From an uncultured Paraprevotella sp. (GTDB taxonomy: Bacteria > Bacteroidota > Bacteroidia > Bacteroidales > Bacteroidaceae), in NCBI GenBank assembly GCA_944321365.1, contig CALULA010000002.1, positions 248,001 through 312,000 of the forward strand: DNA of 64,000 nucleotides. Reading direction: 5' to 3'. Under the pieces are notes generated by a model, which was given only the letters and a program-made list of their open reading frames with translations, had not been told where the DNA came from and did no database searches. Shown piece by piece: positions 28,429 to 36,120 of this stretch. The position numbers were made by a program, and so were the translations under genes. Position 1 is the first letter of the stretch. Each line of letters starts with the position of its first letter.

Positions 28429-30639
28429 ATGATACAGACTGTGGTTAAGAGAGACGGGCGCATTGTGGGTTTCAATGCACAGAAAATCGGTGATGCCGTG
28501 CGCAAGGCAATGGTGCATACCGAGGCCGGAGAGAACGAGGAACTGATACATCTGATCTGTGAGCATGTAGCCAATCGCGGCAAGGCACAGATGACGGTGG
28601 AGGAGATTCAGGACGCCGTGGAGATGGAACTGATGAAGAGCCGGCGCAAGGATGTGGCCCAGAAGTACATCGCCTACCGCAATCAGCGCAGCATTGCCCG
28701 CAAGGCCAAGACGCGCGATGTCTTTCTGGAAATCATTAACATCAAGTCGAACGACGTGACCCGCGAGAACGCCAACATGAACGCTGATACACCGGCCGGC
28801 ATGATGATGAAGTTCGCCAGCGAGACCACCAAGCCTTTCGTGGACGATTATCTGCTGAGCGAGGAGGTGAAGGAGGCCGTCCGGGACAACTATCTGCACA
28901 TCCACGACAAGGACTATTATCCCACGAAGAGTCTCACTTGCGTACAGCATCCCCTCGACCGCATCCTGACGCACGGCTTTTCGGCAGGTCACGGTGAGTC
29001 GCGTCCGGCCAGGCGTATCGAGACAGCCAGCATACTGGCCTGCATCTCCATGGAGACGGCGCAGAACGAGATGCACGGCGGGCAGGCCATTCCGGCACTG
29101 GACTTCTATCTGGCACCCTACGTGCGTGCCAGTTTCGTGGAAGAGGTGAAGGTACTGGAGGAACTGTACGGGGCCGACTTCTCGCATCTGTATGACCGGC
29201 AGGTGGCCGACTTCGTGACCCGTCCGCTGGACGGTCTCGCGGGCGAGGAGCGCATCCTGCAGCATGCCATGAACAAAACCGTGGCCCGCGTGCACCAGGC
29301 CATGGAGGCTTTTATACACAATATGAACACGATACACTCGCGTGGAGGCAACCAGGTGGTGTTCAGTTCCGTGAATTATGGAACGGACACTTCTGCCGAA
29401 GGGCGTTGCATCATCCGCGAAATCCTGCGCAGCACCTACGAGGGTGTAGGCAACGGCGAGACGGCCATCTTTCCCATTCAGATCTGGAAGAAGAAAAGGG
29501 GTGTGAACTATCTGCCAACCGACCCTAATTACGACTTATATCAGTATGCCTGTAAAGTGACCGCTCGCCGTTTTTTCCCCAATTTCATCAATCTTGATGC
29601 TACATTCAACCGGCATGAAGACTGGCGGCCTGATGACCCCAAGCGTTACCTGTATGAGACTGCTACGATGGGATGCCGTACGCGAGTCTTTGAAAACCGT
29701 TTCGGACCGAAGACGTCCGTGGGGCGCGGCAACCTTTCCTTCTCCACGCTCAACATCGTGCGGCTGGCCATTGAGTGCATGCCGATAACCGACAAGGAGG
29801 AGCGCATTGCCCGCTTCTTCGCCCGGCTGGACCATTTGCTGGAGATAGCGGCCCGTCAGCTGCACGAACGGATGGAGTTCCAGAAGACGGCTTTTGCCAA
29901 GCAGTTCCCGCTGGTGATGAGCGCACTCTGGCTGGGCTGCGAGAAACTGAAGCCCAACGATACCATTGCCTCCGTCATCAACCAAGGCACGCTGGGCATC
30001 GGCTTCATCGGGCTGGCGGAATGTCTGGTGGCACTGGTGGGCAAGCACCACGGCGAGTCGGAGGAGGCGCAGGAGCTGGGACTGCGCATTGTGACTTACA
30101 TGCGCGACCGTGCCAACGAGTTCTCCGAACTTTACCAGCACAATTATAGTGTGCTGGCCACGCCGGCCGAGGGACTGGCCGGACGGTTCACCCGTGCCGA
30201 CCGCAAGAAGTTCGGCATCCTGCCGGGCATCACCGACCGTGAGTATTACACCAACTCCAACCACGTGCCGGTCTACTACAAGTGCAGCGCGCGCCACAAG
30301 GCCGAGGTGGAGGCGCCCTATCACAACCTGACCCGCGGCGGACACATCTTCTATGTGGAGATTGACGGTGACGCCACGCACAACCCGGAGGTCATCATGC
30401 GGGTGGTGGACATGATGGACCGTTACAACATGGGTTACGGGTCGGTGAATCACAACCGTAACCGCTGTATGGATTGCGGCTATGAGAATGCGGACGAAGG
30501 GCTGGAGGTGTGCCCCAAGTGCGGCAGCAGGAACATCGACCGCCTGCAGCGCATCACCGGCTATCTGGTGGGCACCACCGACCGTTGGAACAAGGCCAAA
30601 CTGGCGGAGCTGAACGACCGTGTGGTGCATGAACGCTGA
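28429..30639 (+). CDS. nrdD: Anaerobic (class III) ribonucleoside-triphosphate reductase
   Basis: Oxygen-sensitive glycyl-radical enzyme that makes deoxyribonucleotides from NTPs. The 736 residues begin with an ATP-cone allosteric domain (QTVVKRDGRIVGFNAQKIGD, about 1-95). The ten-stranded barrel follows. Near the end come the zinc cysteines CMDCG and CPKC (about 681-700) and the glycyl-radical loop RITGYLVGTTDRWN, with the radical glycine near residue 711. I start at the ATG at 28429, preceded by AAAGGAAAG. An upstream in-frame ATG at 28357 would add 24 unlike residues and overlap the leader hairpin. It lies 17 nt before nrdG, behind a cobalamin riboswitch. Confidence 0.95.
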   Translation: MIQTVVKRDGRIVGFNAQKIGDAVRKAMVHTEAGENEELIHLICEHVANRGKAQMTVEEIQDAVEMELMKSRRKDVAQKYIAYRNQRSIARKAKTRDVFLEIINIKSNDVTRENANMNADTPAGMMMKFASETTKPFVDDYLLSEEVKEAVRDNYLHIHDKDYYPTKSLTCVQHPLDRILTHGFSAGHGESRPARRIETASILACISMETAQNEMHGGQAIPALDFYLAPYVRASFVEEVKVLEELYGADFSHLYDRQVADFVTRPLDGLAGEERILQHAMNKTVARVHQAMEAFIHNMNTIHSRGGNQVVFSSVNYGTDTSAEGRCIIREILRSTYEGVGNGETAIFPIQIWKKKRGVNYLPTDPNYDLYQYACKVTARRFFPNFINLDATFNRHEDWRPDDPKRYLYETATMGCRTRVFENRFGPKTSVGRGNLSFSTLNIVRLAIECMPITDKEERIARFFARLDHLLEIAARQLHERMEFQKTAFAKQFPLVMSALWLGCEKLKPNDTIASVINQGTLGIGFIGLAECLVALVGKHHGESEEAQELGLRIVTYMRDRANEFSELYQHNYSVLATPAEGLAGRFTRADRKKFGILPGITDREYYTNSNHVPVYYKCSARHKAEVEAPYHNLTRGGHIFYVEIDGDATHNPEVIMRVVDMMDRYNMGYGSVNHNRNRCMDCGYENADEGLEVCPKCGSRNIDRLQRITGYLVGTTDRWNKAKLAELNDRVVHER

Positions 30640-30656
30640 CGGAGGGAGTACAGACT

Positions 30657-31148
30657 ATGATTTCTGTCATCAAGATAATGGAGGATACCACGGTGGACGG
30701 ACCAGGCTTCCGCACCACCGTCTACGCCGCAGGCTGTCCCAACGCCTGCCCCGGCTGTCATAACCCACAGTCATGGGACATCAGGGCCGGACGCATGATG
30801 ACCACGGAGGACATTATGCAGGTCATCCGTGCCGATGAGTTTGCCGACGTCACTTTCAGCGGGGGCGACCCCATGTTCCAGCCGGAGGGCTTTGCCGAAC
30901 TGGCGCGTGCCGTGAAGCGCGAGACGGGCAAGAACATCTGGTGCTACACGGGCTACACGTTCGAGGCTTTGCGGCGCAACCGCAGTCAGGCCGAGCTGCT
31001 GCAGTACATTGATGTGCTGGTGGACGGCCCGTACGTGGAGGCGCAGCGCGACACCGACCTGTGCTTCCGGGGCAGCCGCAACCAGCGTCTGGTGGACGTG
31101 CAGGCTTCCTTGCGCGAGGACCGTGTGGTGCTCTATACCTTGCCGTAA
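30657..31148 (+). CDS. nrdG: Anaerobic ribonucleotide reductase activating enzyme (radical SAM)
   Basis: Radical S-adenosylmethionine protein of 163 residues that installs the glycyl radical on NrdD. The iron-sulfur cluster cysteines are in AAGCPNACPGCHNP (Cys27, Cys31, Cys34, the CxxxCxxC pattern). The SAM-binding TFSGGDPMFQPEGF follows near residue 63. It is of normal length for NrdG. It shares a transcript with nrdD and is convergent with the endonuclease gene, separated by a 16-bp hairpin. Confidence 0.95.
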   Translation: MISVIKIMEDTTVDGPGFRTTVYAAGCPNACPGCHNPQSWDIRAGRMMTTEDIMQVIRADEFADVTFSGGDPMFQPEGFAELARAVKRETGKNIWCYTGYTFEALRRNRSQAELLQYIDVLVDGPYVEAQRDTDLCFRGSRNQRLVDVQASLREDRVVLYTLP

Positions 31149-31197
31149 TGATTATAAGAGGATGCTGTTCTTAGAGCAGCGGTGAAGGAAAAATAAG

Positions 31198-31246
31198 GAA
31201 CGGACACGAATGCCATCTCTATGGAGAGAAGCATTCGTGTCCGTTC
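31198..31246. terminator. Hairpin terminator between convergent nrdG and endonuclease gene
   Basis: A perfect 16-bp stem, GAACGGACACGAATGC with its complement at 31231-31246. The minus-strand side is followed by a T-rich CCTTATTTTTCC, so it best serves the endonuclease gene, and may also stop nrdDG. Confidence 0.75.
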
Positions 31247-31318
31247 TAAATAACAGCTTGTCCTTTATCCGGACATGTCGTTCAGGAAAGTTGCAGTCTT
31301 GAGCCGTTGTCTTTCTTC

Positions 31319-33037
31319 TTATGGTCTGATGTATTTGTTGTTGTTGATGACATATACACCTTTTTTTAAACCATCCAGTGCATGGTCGGCAGGGACATTG
31401 CGGCGGATGAGCCGACCGTCGAGGGTATAGACGTTCACCTGAGCCTGTATGGAGGTCTGCCGACTGGGGGCAATGGCTGTTGTAGAGCTGTTGACATAGA
31501 GTGTCACGGCAGTCTGTTTGCTCTCGTAGCAGGCGAAACGGGGCGACTGGGCGTTGTATTGTATGGTGCGTCGGGGGTAGGCTTTGTTGGCGATCTGCGC
31601 TTCTCCGGAACTTAGTGTGATGGACCATTGTGCATTGGAAGCTTCAGCCGTAGATGAGGCGTATAGCTTGTTGCCATTGCTTTCTAATGAGAGGTAGACC
31701 TGTGATGCGGCATCATAGAGCGTGTAAGCTCCGGCTGTCCCGCCGAGCGTCAGCTGGTAGGGCAGGCCTTGCGTGCCTGTTTCCGTCTGTATCGTGCCAC
31801 CCTGGATGTGGATGTCGGCGTAGCCCCGGATGTCGTCGTCGGCAGCTCCCATGGCTGTCCCTTCGCTTTCGCATACAATCAGGTAGCGGTAGCCGGGGCG
31901 CAGGTCCTCCGCCGAAGTCACCTTGCGGAACGTCTGCGCGCCTTCTTCGGGCGGGGTGGTCATCAGTGTATAGGTGGCACTGACGGTGGGGCTGACTTTG
32001 TCGTCCTTCATGGCGTAGGCCTCAATGGTGGTGGCCTCCCCGACGGTCACGCTGACGGGCGGCTCTTCCGTGCGCAGCCCGCCGCCGTTCACGGAATAGA
32101 CGATATAGGCACCGTCGGTTTCGCAGCCGATGGTCACGACCGTTCCGGAAGGCACGCTGCCGGCTGCCGGTGTGAAGGTAGGTGTGGCCACATCGGGGGC
32201 GGGGGTGTCTCCGCCGCCCTCCTCGTAGTTGTCCGGGTCGAAGGCCACGTCTGTCTTGTCACCCCACACGTATTGTTCCAGTCCGGGAAAGTCGATGTAG
32301 GGGTTACGGTTGCCTTGTATACGGTAGACGGCGTTGTTGCGGGCCGTCTCTTTATCGCTCACGGGGTCCTCAGCCGACCAGCGGAGCAGCATATCGAGTG
32401 CCCATTGTGTGAAGCCGGGGTAGCTCCTGCCGTCCAGCATGTCGCTGTTCCAGCCGGAGATGCGGTTTTCGTAGCAGGTGACCATATAAAAATAGGTGCG
32501 GGCAAAGTCGCCTTTATATTCGTCAGCCGGTTCGAACACCGTACCGCTATAATCGCTGACTGACGATGGGCCGAGGCGACTGAAGCCATCATCGGATGTA
32601 TAAGTGGGGCGGTCGGTCTCGCCGAACGGATAATTGCTGCGGCGGTTGTTCACATAGCCGTCCGTGGGATAAAGATGAAACAAGTCGGTGTACATGGGGC
32701 TGGCGTCGTTGAACCAGCTTTTGGGAAATGAGTGCTCGCGGTTGTAGCAGTCGCCCTCGCCCTTGTAGTTACCGCATTGGTCGCTGACGAAAGTGAAGTC
32801 TGTTGTGGAAGAATACATGTCCCACACCTTGCCGTCCTCGCGCACGTCGGTCTTCGTGAAGTCGTCCCACAGGTCACCGTAGCTTCTCACCGTGTGGTCG
32901 GTGATGATGTCGTAGAGGGCGGTCTTCAGTTCTGCGCCGTGGTCGCCGCTTGCCGGTGCGTAGTAGCTGTCGGGTATCTGCGCGCTCATCTGTATGCAGA
33001 TACAGCAGAGGGTATAGACAGATAGAATGCGTTTCAT
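31319..33037 (-). CDS. Secreted endonuclease I-family nuclease with C-terminal sorting-like domain
   Basis: Extracellular or periplasmic nuclease of 572 residues with a signal peptide (MKRILSVYTLCCICIQMSAQ). The endonuclease I domain covers about 20-260, with the metal and catalytic region CYNREHSFPKSWF near 95 and DLFHLYPTDGYVNNRRSN. A chitobiase-C-like beta domain follows (ATPTFTPAAGSVPSGTVVTI, about 285-360). The end (VNVYTLDGRLIRRNVPADHA to KKGVYVINNNKYIRP) resembles the type A sorting domain of the type IX secretion system. The protein probably degrades extracellular DNA or RNA. No other type IX component is in this window. Confidence 0.88.
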   Translation of the reverse strand: MKRILSVYTLCCICIQMSAQIPDSYYAPASGDHGAELKTALYDIITDHTVRSYGDLWDDFTKTDVREDGKVWDMYSSTTDFTFVSDQCGNYKGEGDCYNREHSFPKSWFNDASPMYTDLFHLYPTDGYVNNRRSNYPFGETDRPTYTSDDGFSRLGPSSVSDYSGTVFEPADEYKGDFARTYFYMVTCYENRISGWNSDMLDGRSYPGFTQWALDMLLRWSAEDPVSDKETARNNAVYRIQGNRNPYIDFPGLEQYVWGDKTDVAFDPDNYEEGGGDTPAPDVATPTFTPAAGSVPSGTVVTIGCETDGAYIVYSVNGGGLRTEEPPVSVTVGEATTIEAYAMKDDKVSPTVSATYTLMTTPPEEGAQTFRKVTSAEDLRPGYRYLIVCESEGTAMGAADDDIRGYADIHIQGGTIQTETGTQGLPYQLTLGGTAGAYTLYDAASQVYLSLESNGNKLYASSTAEASNAQWSITLSSGEAQIANKAYPRRTIQYNAQSPRFACYESKQTAVTLYVNSSTTAIAPSRQTSIQAQVNVYTLDGRLIRRNVPADHALDGLKKGVYVINNNKYIRP

Positions 33038-33358
33038 GTTCGATTGCTTTTTTCAAATGAATGTGCTAAGGTACGAAAAAAATATATTCTGAAGTATCGT
33101 CGGCAGTGAGATTTTCATTAGATGTAGTTGAGCGGGCGATTTGCATGGCAATGTTGTTACAACTGGTGTATGGTTCTGCGGAGGTTTCCGGATGTAGTTT
33201 CATGGGCATAAGGGAATGTGCGGGAGCGCATGGCGTTTGTTGCACTGTCGTCGGAAGGGGGAAGCTGCATGTGATTCTGAGGTGTTTGGATAAAAAAACA
33301 GACAATCCTGCTGTGAAAAGGATTGTCTGTTGGTATGTGCCGGGCTTTTATGGCTGGT
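33038..33358. other. Intergenic interval with typA terminator only
   Basis: Apart from the terminator at 33292-33329 and a weak TACCTTAG box for the endonuclease gene on the minus strand (33066-33073), I see nothing coding or repeated in this 321-nt gap. Confidence 0.5.
33292..33329 (-). terminator. Rho-independent terminator of typA
   Basis: Stem CAGACAATCC (33299-33308) pairs with GGATTGTCTG (33320-33329). On the minus strand the stem is followed by a run of seven T. Confidence 0.9.
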
Positions 33359-35161
33359 TTAGCTGCGGTTGGCCCGTTTCCGTTCCGTATGGTCGAGGAT
33401 GATTTTGCGCATTCTCATGCTTTTGGGCGTCACTTCCACATACTCGTCTTCGCGTATGTATTCCAATGCTTCCTCAAGCGAGAGCTTTACAGCCGGGACG
33501 ATGCGTGCTTTTTCGTCGGAGCCTGACGCACGCATGTTCGTGAGCTGTTTGCTCTTGGTGACATTCACTACAAGGTCATTTTCGTGGATGTGCTCTCCTA
33601 CGATTTGGCCGGCGTAGACTTGTTCCTGCGGTTCGATGAAGAATTTGCCCCGGTCTTGCAGGTTGTTGATGGCATAGGCGAAGGCGGTTCCGCTTTCCAA
33701 TGCTATCATAACGCCATTGCTGCGCCTGCTGATGTCGCCCTTGTAGGGCTGATACTCTTTGAAGCGGTGCGCCATAATGGCTTCTCCCTGACTGGCGGTA
33801 AGCACGTTGGTGCGCAAGCCGATGATGCCTCGCGAGGGAATGTCGAATTCTATGTCTACCCGATCGCCGCGTGTTTCCATCGATGTCATTTCACCTTTAC
33901 GGCGTGTCACCATGTCAATCATCTTGCTGGCGAACTCTTCGGGCACGTTGATGGTGAGCTCTTCTATAGGCTCACACTTCTGACCGTCTATTTCTTTGTA
34001 GATGACCTGCGGTTGTCCCACCTGCAACTCGTAGCCTTCTCGCCGCATGGTTTCTATGAGGACGGAGAGGTGCAGCACGCCGCGTCCGGCCACTATCCAG
34101 CGGTCGTTATAACCTTCGGGCACCGTGACGCGCAAGGCAAGGTTCTTCTCCAGTTCTTTTACCAGTCGGTCATTGATATGGCGACTGGTACAGAACTTGC
34201 CTTCCTTGCCGAAAAACGGCGAGTCGTTGATGGTGAAAAGCATGCTCATGGTCGGTTCGTCAATAGTGATGGGGGGCAACGGTTCCGGATTCTCGTAGTC
34301 ACAGATGGTGTCGCCGATTTCAAAATTCTCCAGTCCGACGATGGCACAGATGTCGCCCGATGAGACTTCAGACGTTTTCTGGCGTCCCATACCGGTAAAA
34401 GTATGCAGTTCTTTGATTTTTGTCTTTTCTTGTGAGCCATCGCGATGACTTATGGTGATGTTCATGCTTTCCCTCAGGGTGCCGCGATGTACACGTCCCA
34501 CGGCGATACGTCCGGTATAGTTGGAGTAGTCCAATGAGGTGATGAGCATTTGCGGTGTACCTTCCAACTGCTTCGGGGCGGGTATATGCTCGATAATCTG
34601 GTCGAGCAGATAAGTTATGTTGTCGGTCGGCGTTTTCCAGTCCGGTCCCATCCAGTTGTTTTTGGCAGAGCCATAAACGACGGGAAAGTCGAGCTGTTCT
34701 TCTGTCGCGTCTAAGTCGCACATCAGATCGAATACCATTTCATAGACTTCTTCCGGGCGGCAGTTGGGTTTGTCCACTTTGTTGATGACCACAATAGGTT
34801 TCAGTCCGATTTGCAGGGCTTTCTGCAACACAAATCTGGTCTGTGGCATCGGTCCTTCAAAAGCATCTACCAACAGGATGCAGCCGTCGGCCATGTTCAG
34901 CACGCGTTCTACTTCTCCGCCGAAGTCAGAGTGCCCCGGAGTGTCGATGATGTTGATTTTGGTTTCTTTATAGTTTATGGAAACATTCTTCGACAGGATG
35001 GTTATCCCGCGTTCGCGTTCCAGCTCATTGTTGTCCAGCATCAGTTCACCGGTCTGCTGGTTGTCTCGAAAAAGGTGACCGGCCAACAGCATTTTGTCTA
35101 CCAGCGTAGTCTTTCCGTGGTCTACGTGGGCGATAATTGCAATGTTTCTAATGTTCTGCAT
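33359..35161 (-). CDS. typA: Translational GTPase TypA/BipA
   Basis: Ribosome-associated GTPase of 600 residues involved in ribosome assembly and stress adaptation. The G1 loop AHVDHGKTT is at residues 11-19, then switch motif [23 protein letters not shown], and NKVDKPNCR for guanine recognition. The elongation-factor domains 2, 3 and 5 follow, with the TypA-specific C-terminus. The frame stays open upstream to 35224, but the start at 35161 gives the family-typical [25 protein letters not shown] box on the minus strand (35199-35192) lies 31 nt upstream, inside the extra 21 codons, confirming this start. Confidence 0.96.
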   Translation of the reverse strand: MQNIRNIAIIAHVDHGKTTLVDKMLLAGHLFRDNQQTGELMLDNNELERERGITILSKNVSINYKETKINIIDTPGHSDFGGEVERVLNMADGCILLVDAFEGPMPQTRFVLQKALQIGLKPIVVINKVDKPNCRPEEVYEMVFDLMCDLDATEEQLDFPVVYGSAKNNWMGPDWKTPTDNITYLLDQIIEHIPAPKQLEGTPQMLITSLDYSNYTGRIAVGRVHRGTLRESMNITISHRDGSQEKTKIKELHTFTGMGRQKTSEVSSGDICAIVGLENFEIGDTICDYENPEPLPPITIDEPTMSMLFTINDSPFFGKEGKFCTSRHINDRLVKELEKNLALRVTVPEGYNDRWIVAGRGVLHLSVLIETMRREGYELQVGQPQVIYKEIDGQKCEPIEELTINVPEEFASKMIDMVTRRKGEMTSMETRGDRVDIEFDIPSRGIIGLRTNVLTASQGEAIMAHRFKEYQPYKGDISRRSNGVMIALESGTAFAYAINNLQDRGKFFIEPQEQVYAGQIVGEHIHENDLVVNVTKSKQLTNMRASGSDEKARIVPAVKLSLEEALEYIREDEYVEVTPKSMRMRKIILDHTERKRANRS

Positions 35162-35191
35162 ACACTTACTTATACCTGAAATAACTGGGTG

Positions 35192-35199
35192 CAAAGGTA
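35192..35199 (-). promoter_or_regulatory. -7 box of the typA promoter
   Basis: TACCTTTG on the minus strand. The matching -33 box is weak (A-rich at 35214-35217). Confidence 0.6.
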
Positions 35200-35224
35200 C
35201 AAAAAAACGGTGGAAAAACCGCAT

Positions 35225-35668
35225 AAAAGACCGACAATGAAGCCGGAATGTCGGCCGATGTTTGGGTTTGCTGTCGTTTGCGGGTTTCTCTTTTCATTTG
35301 TATGAAGTGTTTTGTGTTTCATTGATTTCATCTTAGAGTGATTGATTTTCATGGTGTTGTGGCAGAGCCGTTCTGTTTGCGGGCTCTGTTTGGACCGGAT
35401 GCCCGATGGCAGTTCTCTCCTGAAGATTTTTATATAAGGTAGTCGTCTCTGGTAAGCGGAGGAGGCTGAGAGTCCGGACTTTCCGGATTTTCTTCGTATG
35501 AAAGCCAGCGTGACAGGCATTTCGGTGTGAGGATGCAATGTCCGACATGGTGTATTGTATCTTTTACCATGAGCAATATGCGCTCTGTTGTGTTTGTTTC
35601 TGTTTTGGATGGGAATAGAGAAATGGATTGGTTTAGTGGGGACAAGGGCAAAAAAAACGGGGAAAACT
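35225..35668. other. Gene-free interval between typA and rpsO
   Basis: This stretch has no credible gene. It contains two small inverted repeats: CCGACA/TGTCGG at 35231-35254 and CAGAGCC/GGCTCTG at 35363-35388. They could belong to a leader or a small RNA, but I see no promoter and terminator pair to support one. Confidence 0.4.
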
Positions 35669-35699
35669 TTTGGCCGGACAGAAATTTGTAGTAACTTTG
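35669..35699 (+). promoter_or_regulatory. Promoter of rpsO
   Basis: TTTG (35669-35672), 19 nt, TAACTTTG (35692-35699), consensus in both boxes, 41 nt before the S15 start codon. Confidence 0.85.
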
Positions 35700-35740
35700 C
35701 AACCGCTAAAAGGAGTAAAGCTTTAAAATTAAACAAAATT

Positions 35741-36010
35741 ATGTATTTAGACTCAGCAAAAAAGCAAGAAATCTTTGGACAGTACGGGAAGTCTAACACT
35801 GATACCGGTTCTCCTGAGAGCCAGATAGCATTGTTTTCATACCGTATTTCCCACTTGACGGAGCACATGAAGCAGAACCGTAAAGATTATAGTACTGAAA
35901 GGGCTTTGACCATGCTGGTCGGTAAGCGTCGCGCTTTGTTGAATTACCTGAAGAAACGCGACATTACAAGATACCGCGCCATCGTCAAGGCCTTGGGTCT
36001 GCGTAAGTAA
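35741..36010 (+). CDS. rpsO: 30S ribosomal protein S15
   Basis: Primary 16S rRNA-binding protein of the small subunit platform, 89 residues, the normal length. It starts MYLDSAKKQEIFGQYGKS and shows the S15 signature region (DTGSPESQIALFSYRISHLT and the basic helix RRALLNYLKKRDITRYR). The open frame extends upstream, but the promoter lies inside that extension, so the start is 35741. It has its own promoter and a strong terminator; S15 often represses its own mRNA, but no such fold was recognised here. Confidence 0.97.
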   Translation: MYLDSAKKQEIFGQYGKSNTDTGSPESQIALFSYRISHLTEHMKQNRKDYSTERALTMLVGKRRALLNYLKKRDITRYRAIVKALGLRK

Positions 36011-36035
36011 TTTCGCAACCTTACTGAAGATTTAG

Positions 36036-36067
36036 CCGCTTTCCTGTCAGGGAAGCGGTTTTTTTTA
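36036..36067 (+). terminator. Rho-independent terminator of rpsO
   Basis: CCGCTTTCC pairs with GGGAAGCGG around a short loop, followed by T8. Confidence 0.92.
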
Positions 36068-36068
36068 G

Positions 36069-36076
36069 TACTTTTG
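36069..36076 (+). promoter_or_regulatory. -7 box for the YfhO-family gene
   Basis: TACTTTTG begins directly after the rpsO terminator tail, 45 nt before the start of the next gene. No good -33 box is visible because the terminator stem occupies that place. Confidence 0.5.
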
Positions 36077-36120
36077 CACGCAAAGCAGAAATTTCGTATT
36101 ACTTTTTTATGAGCTAAAAT

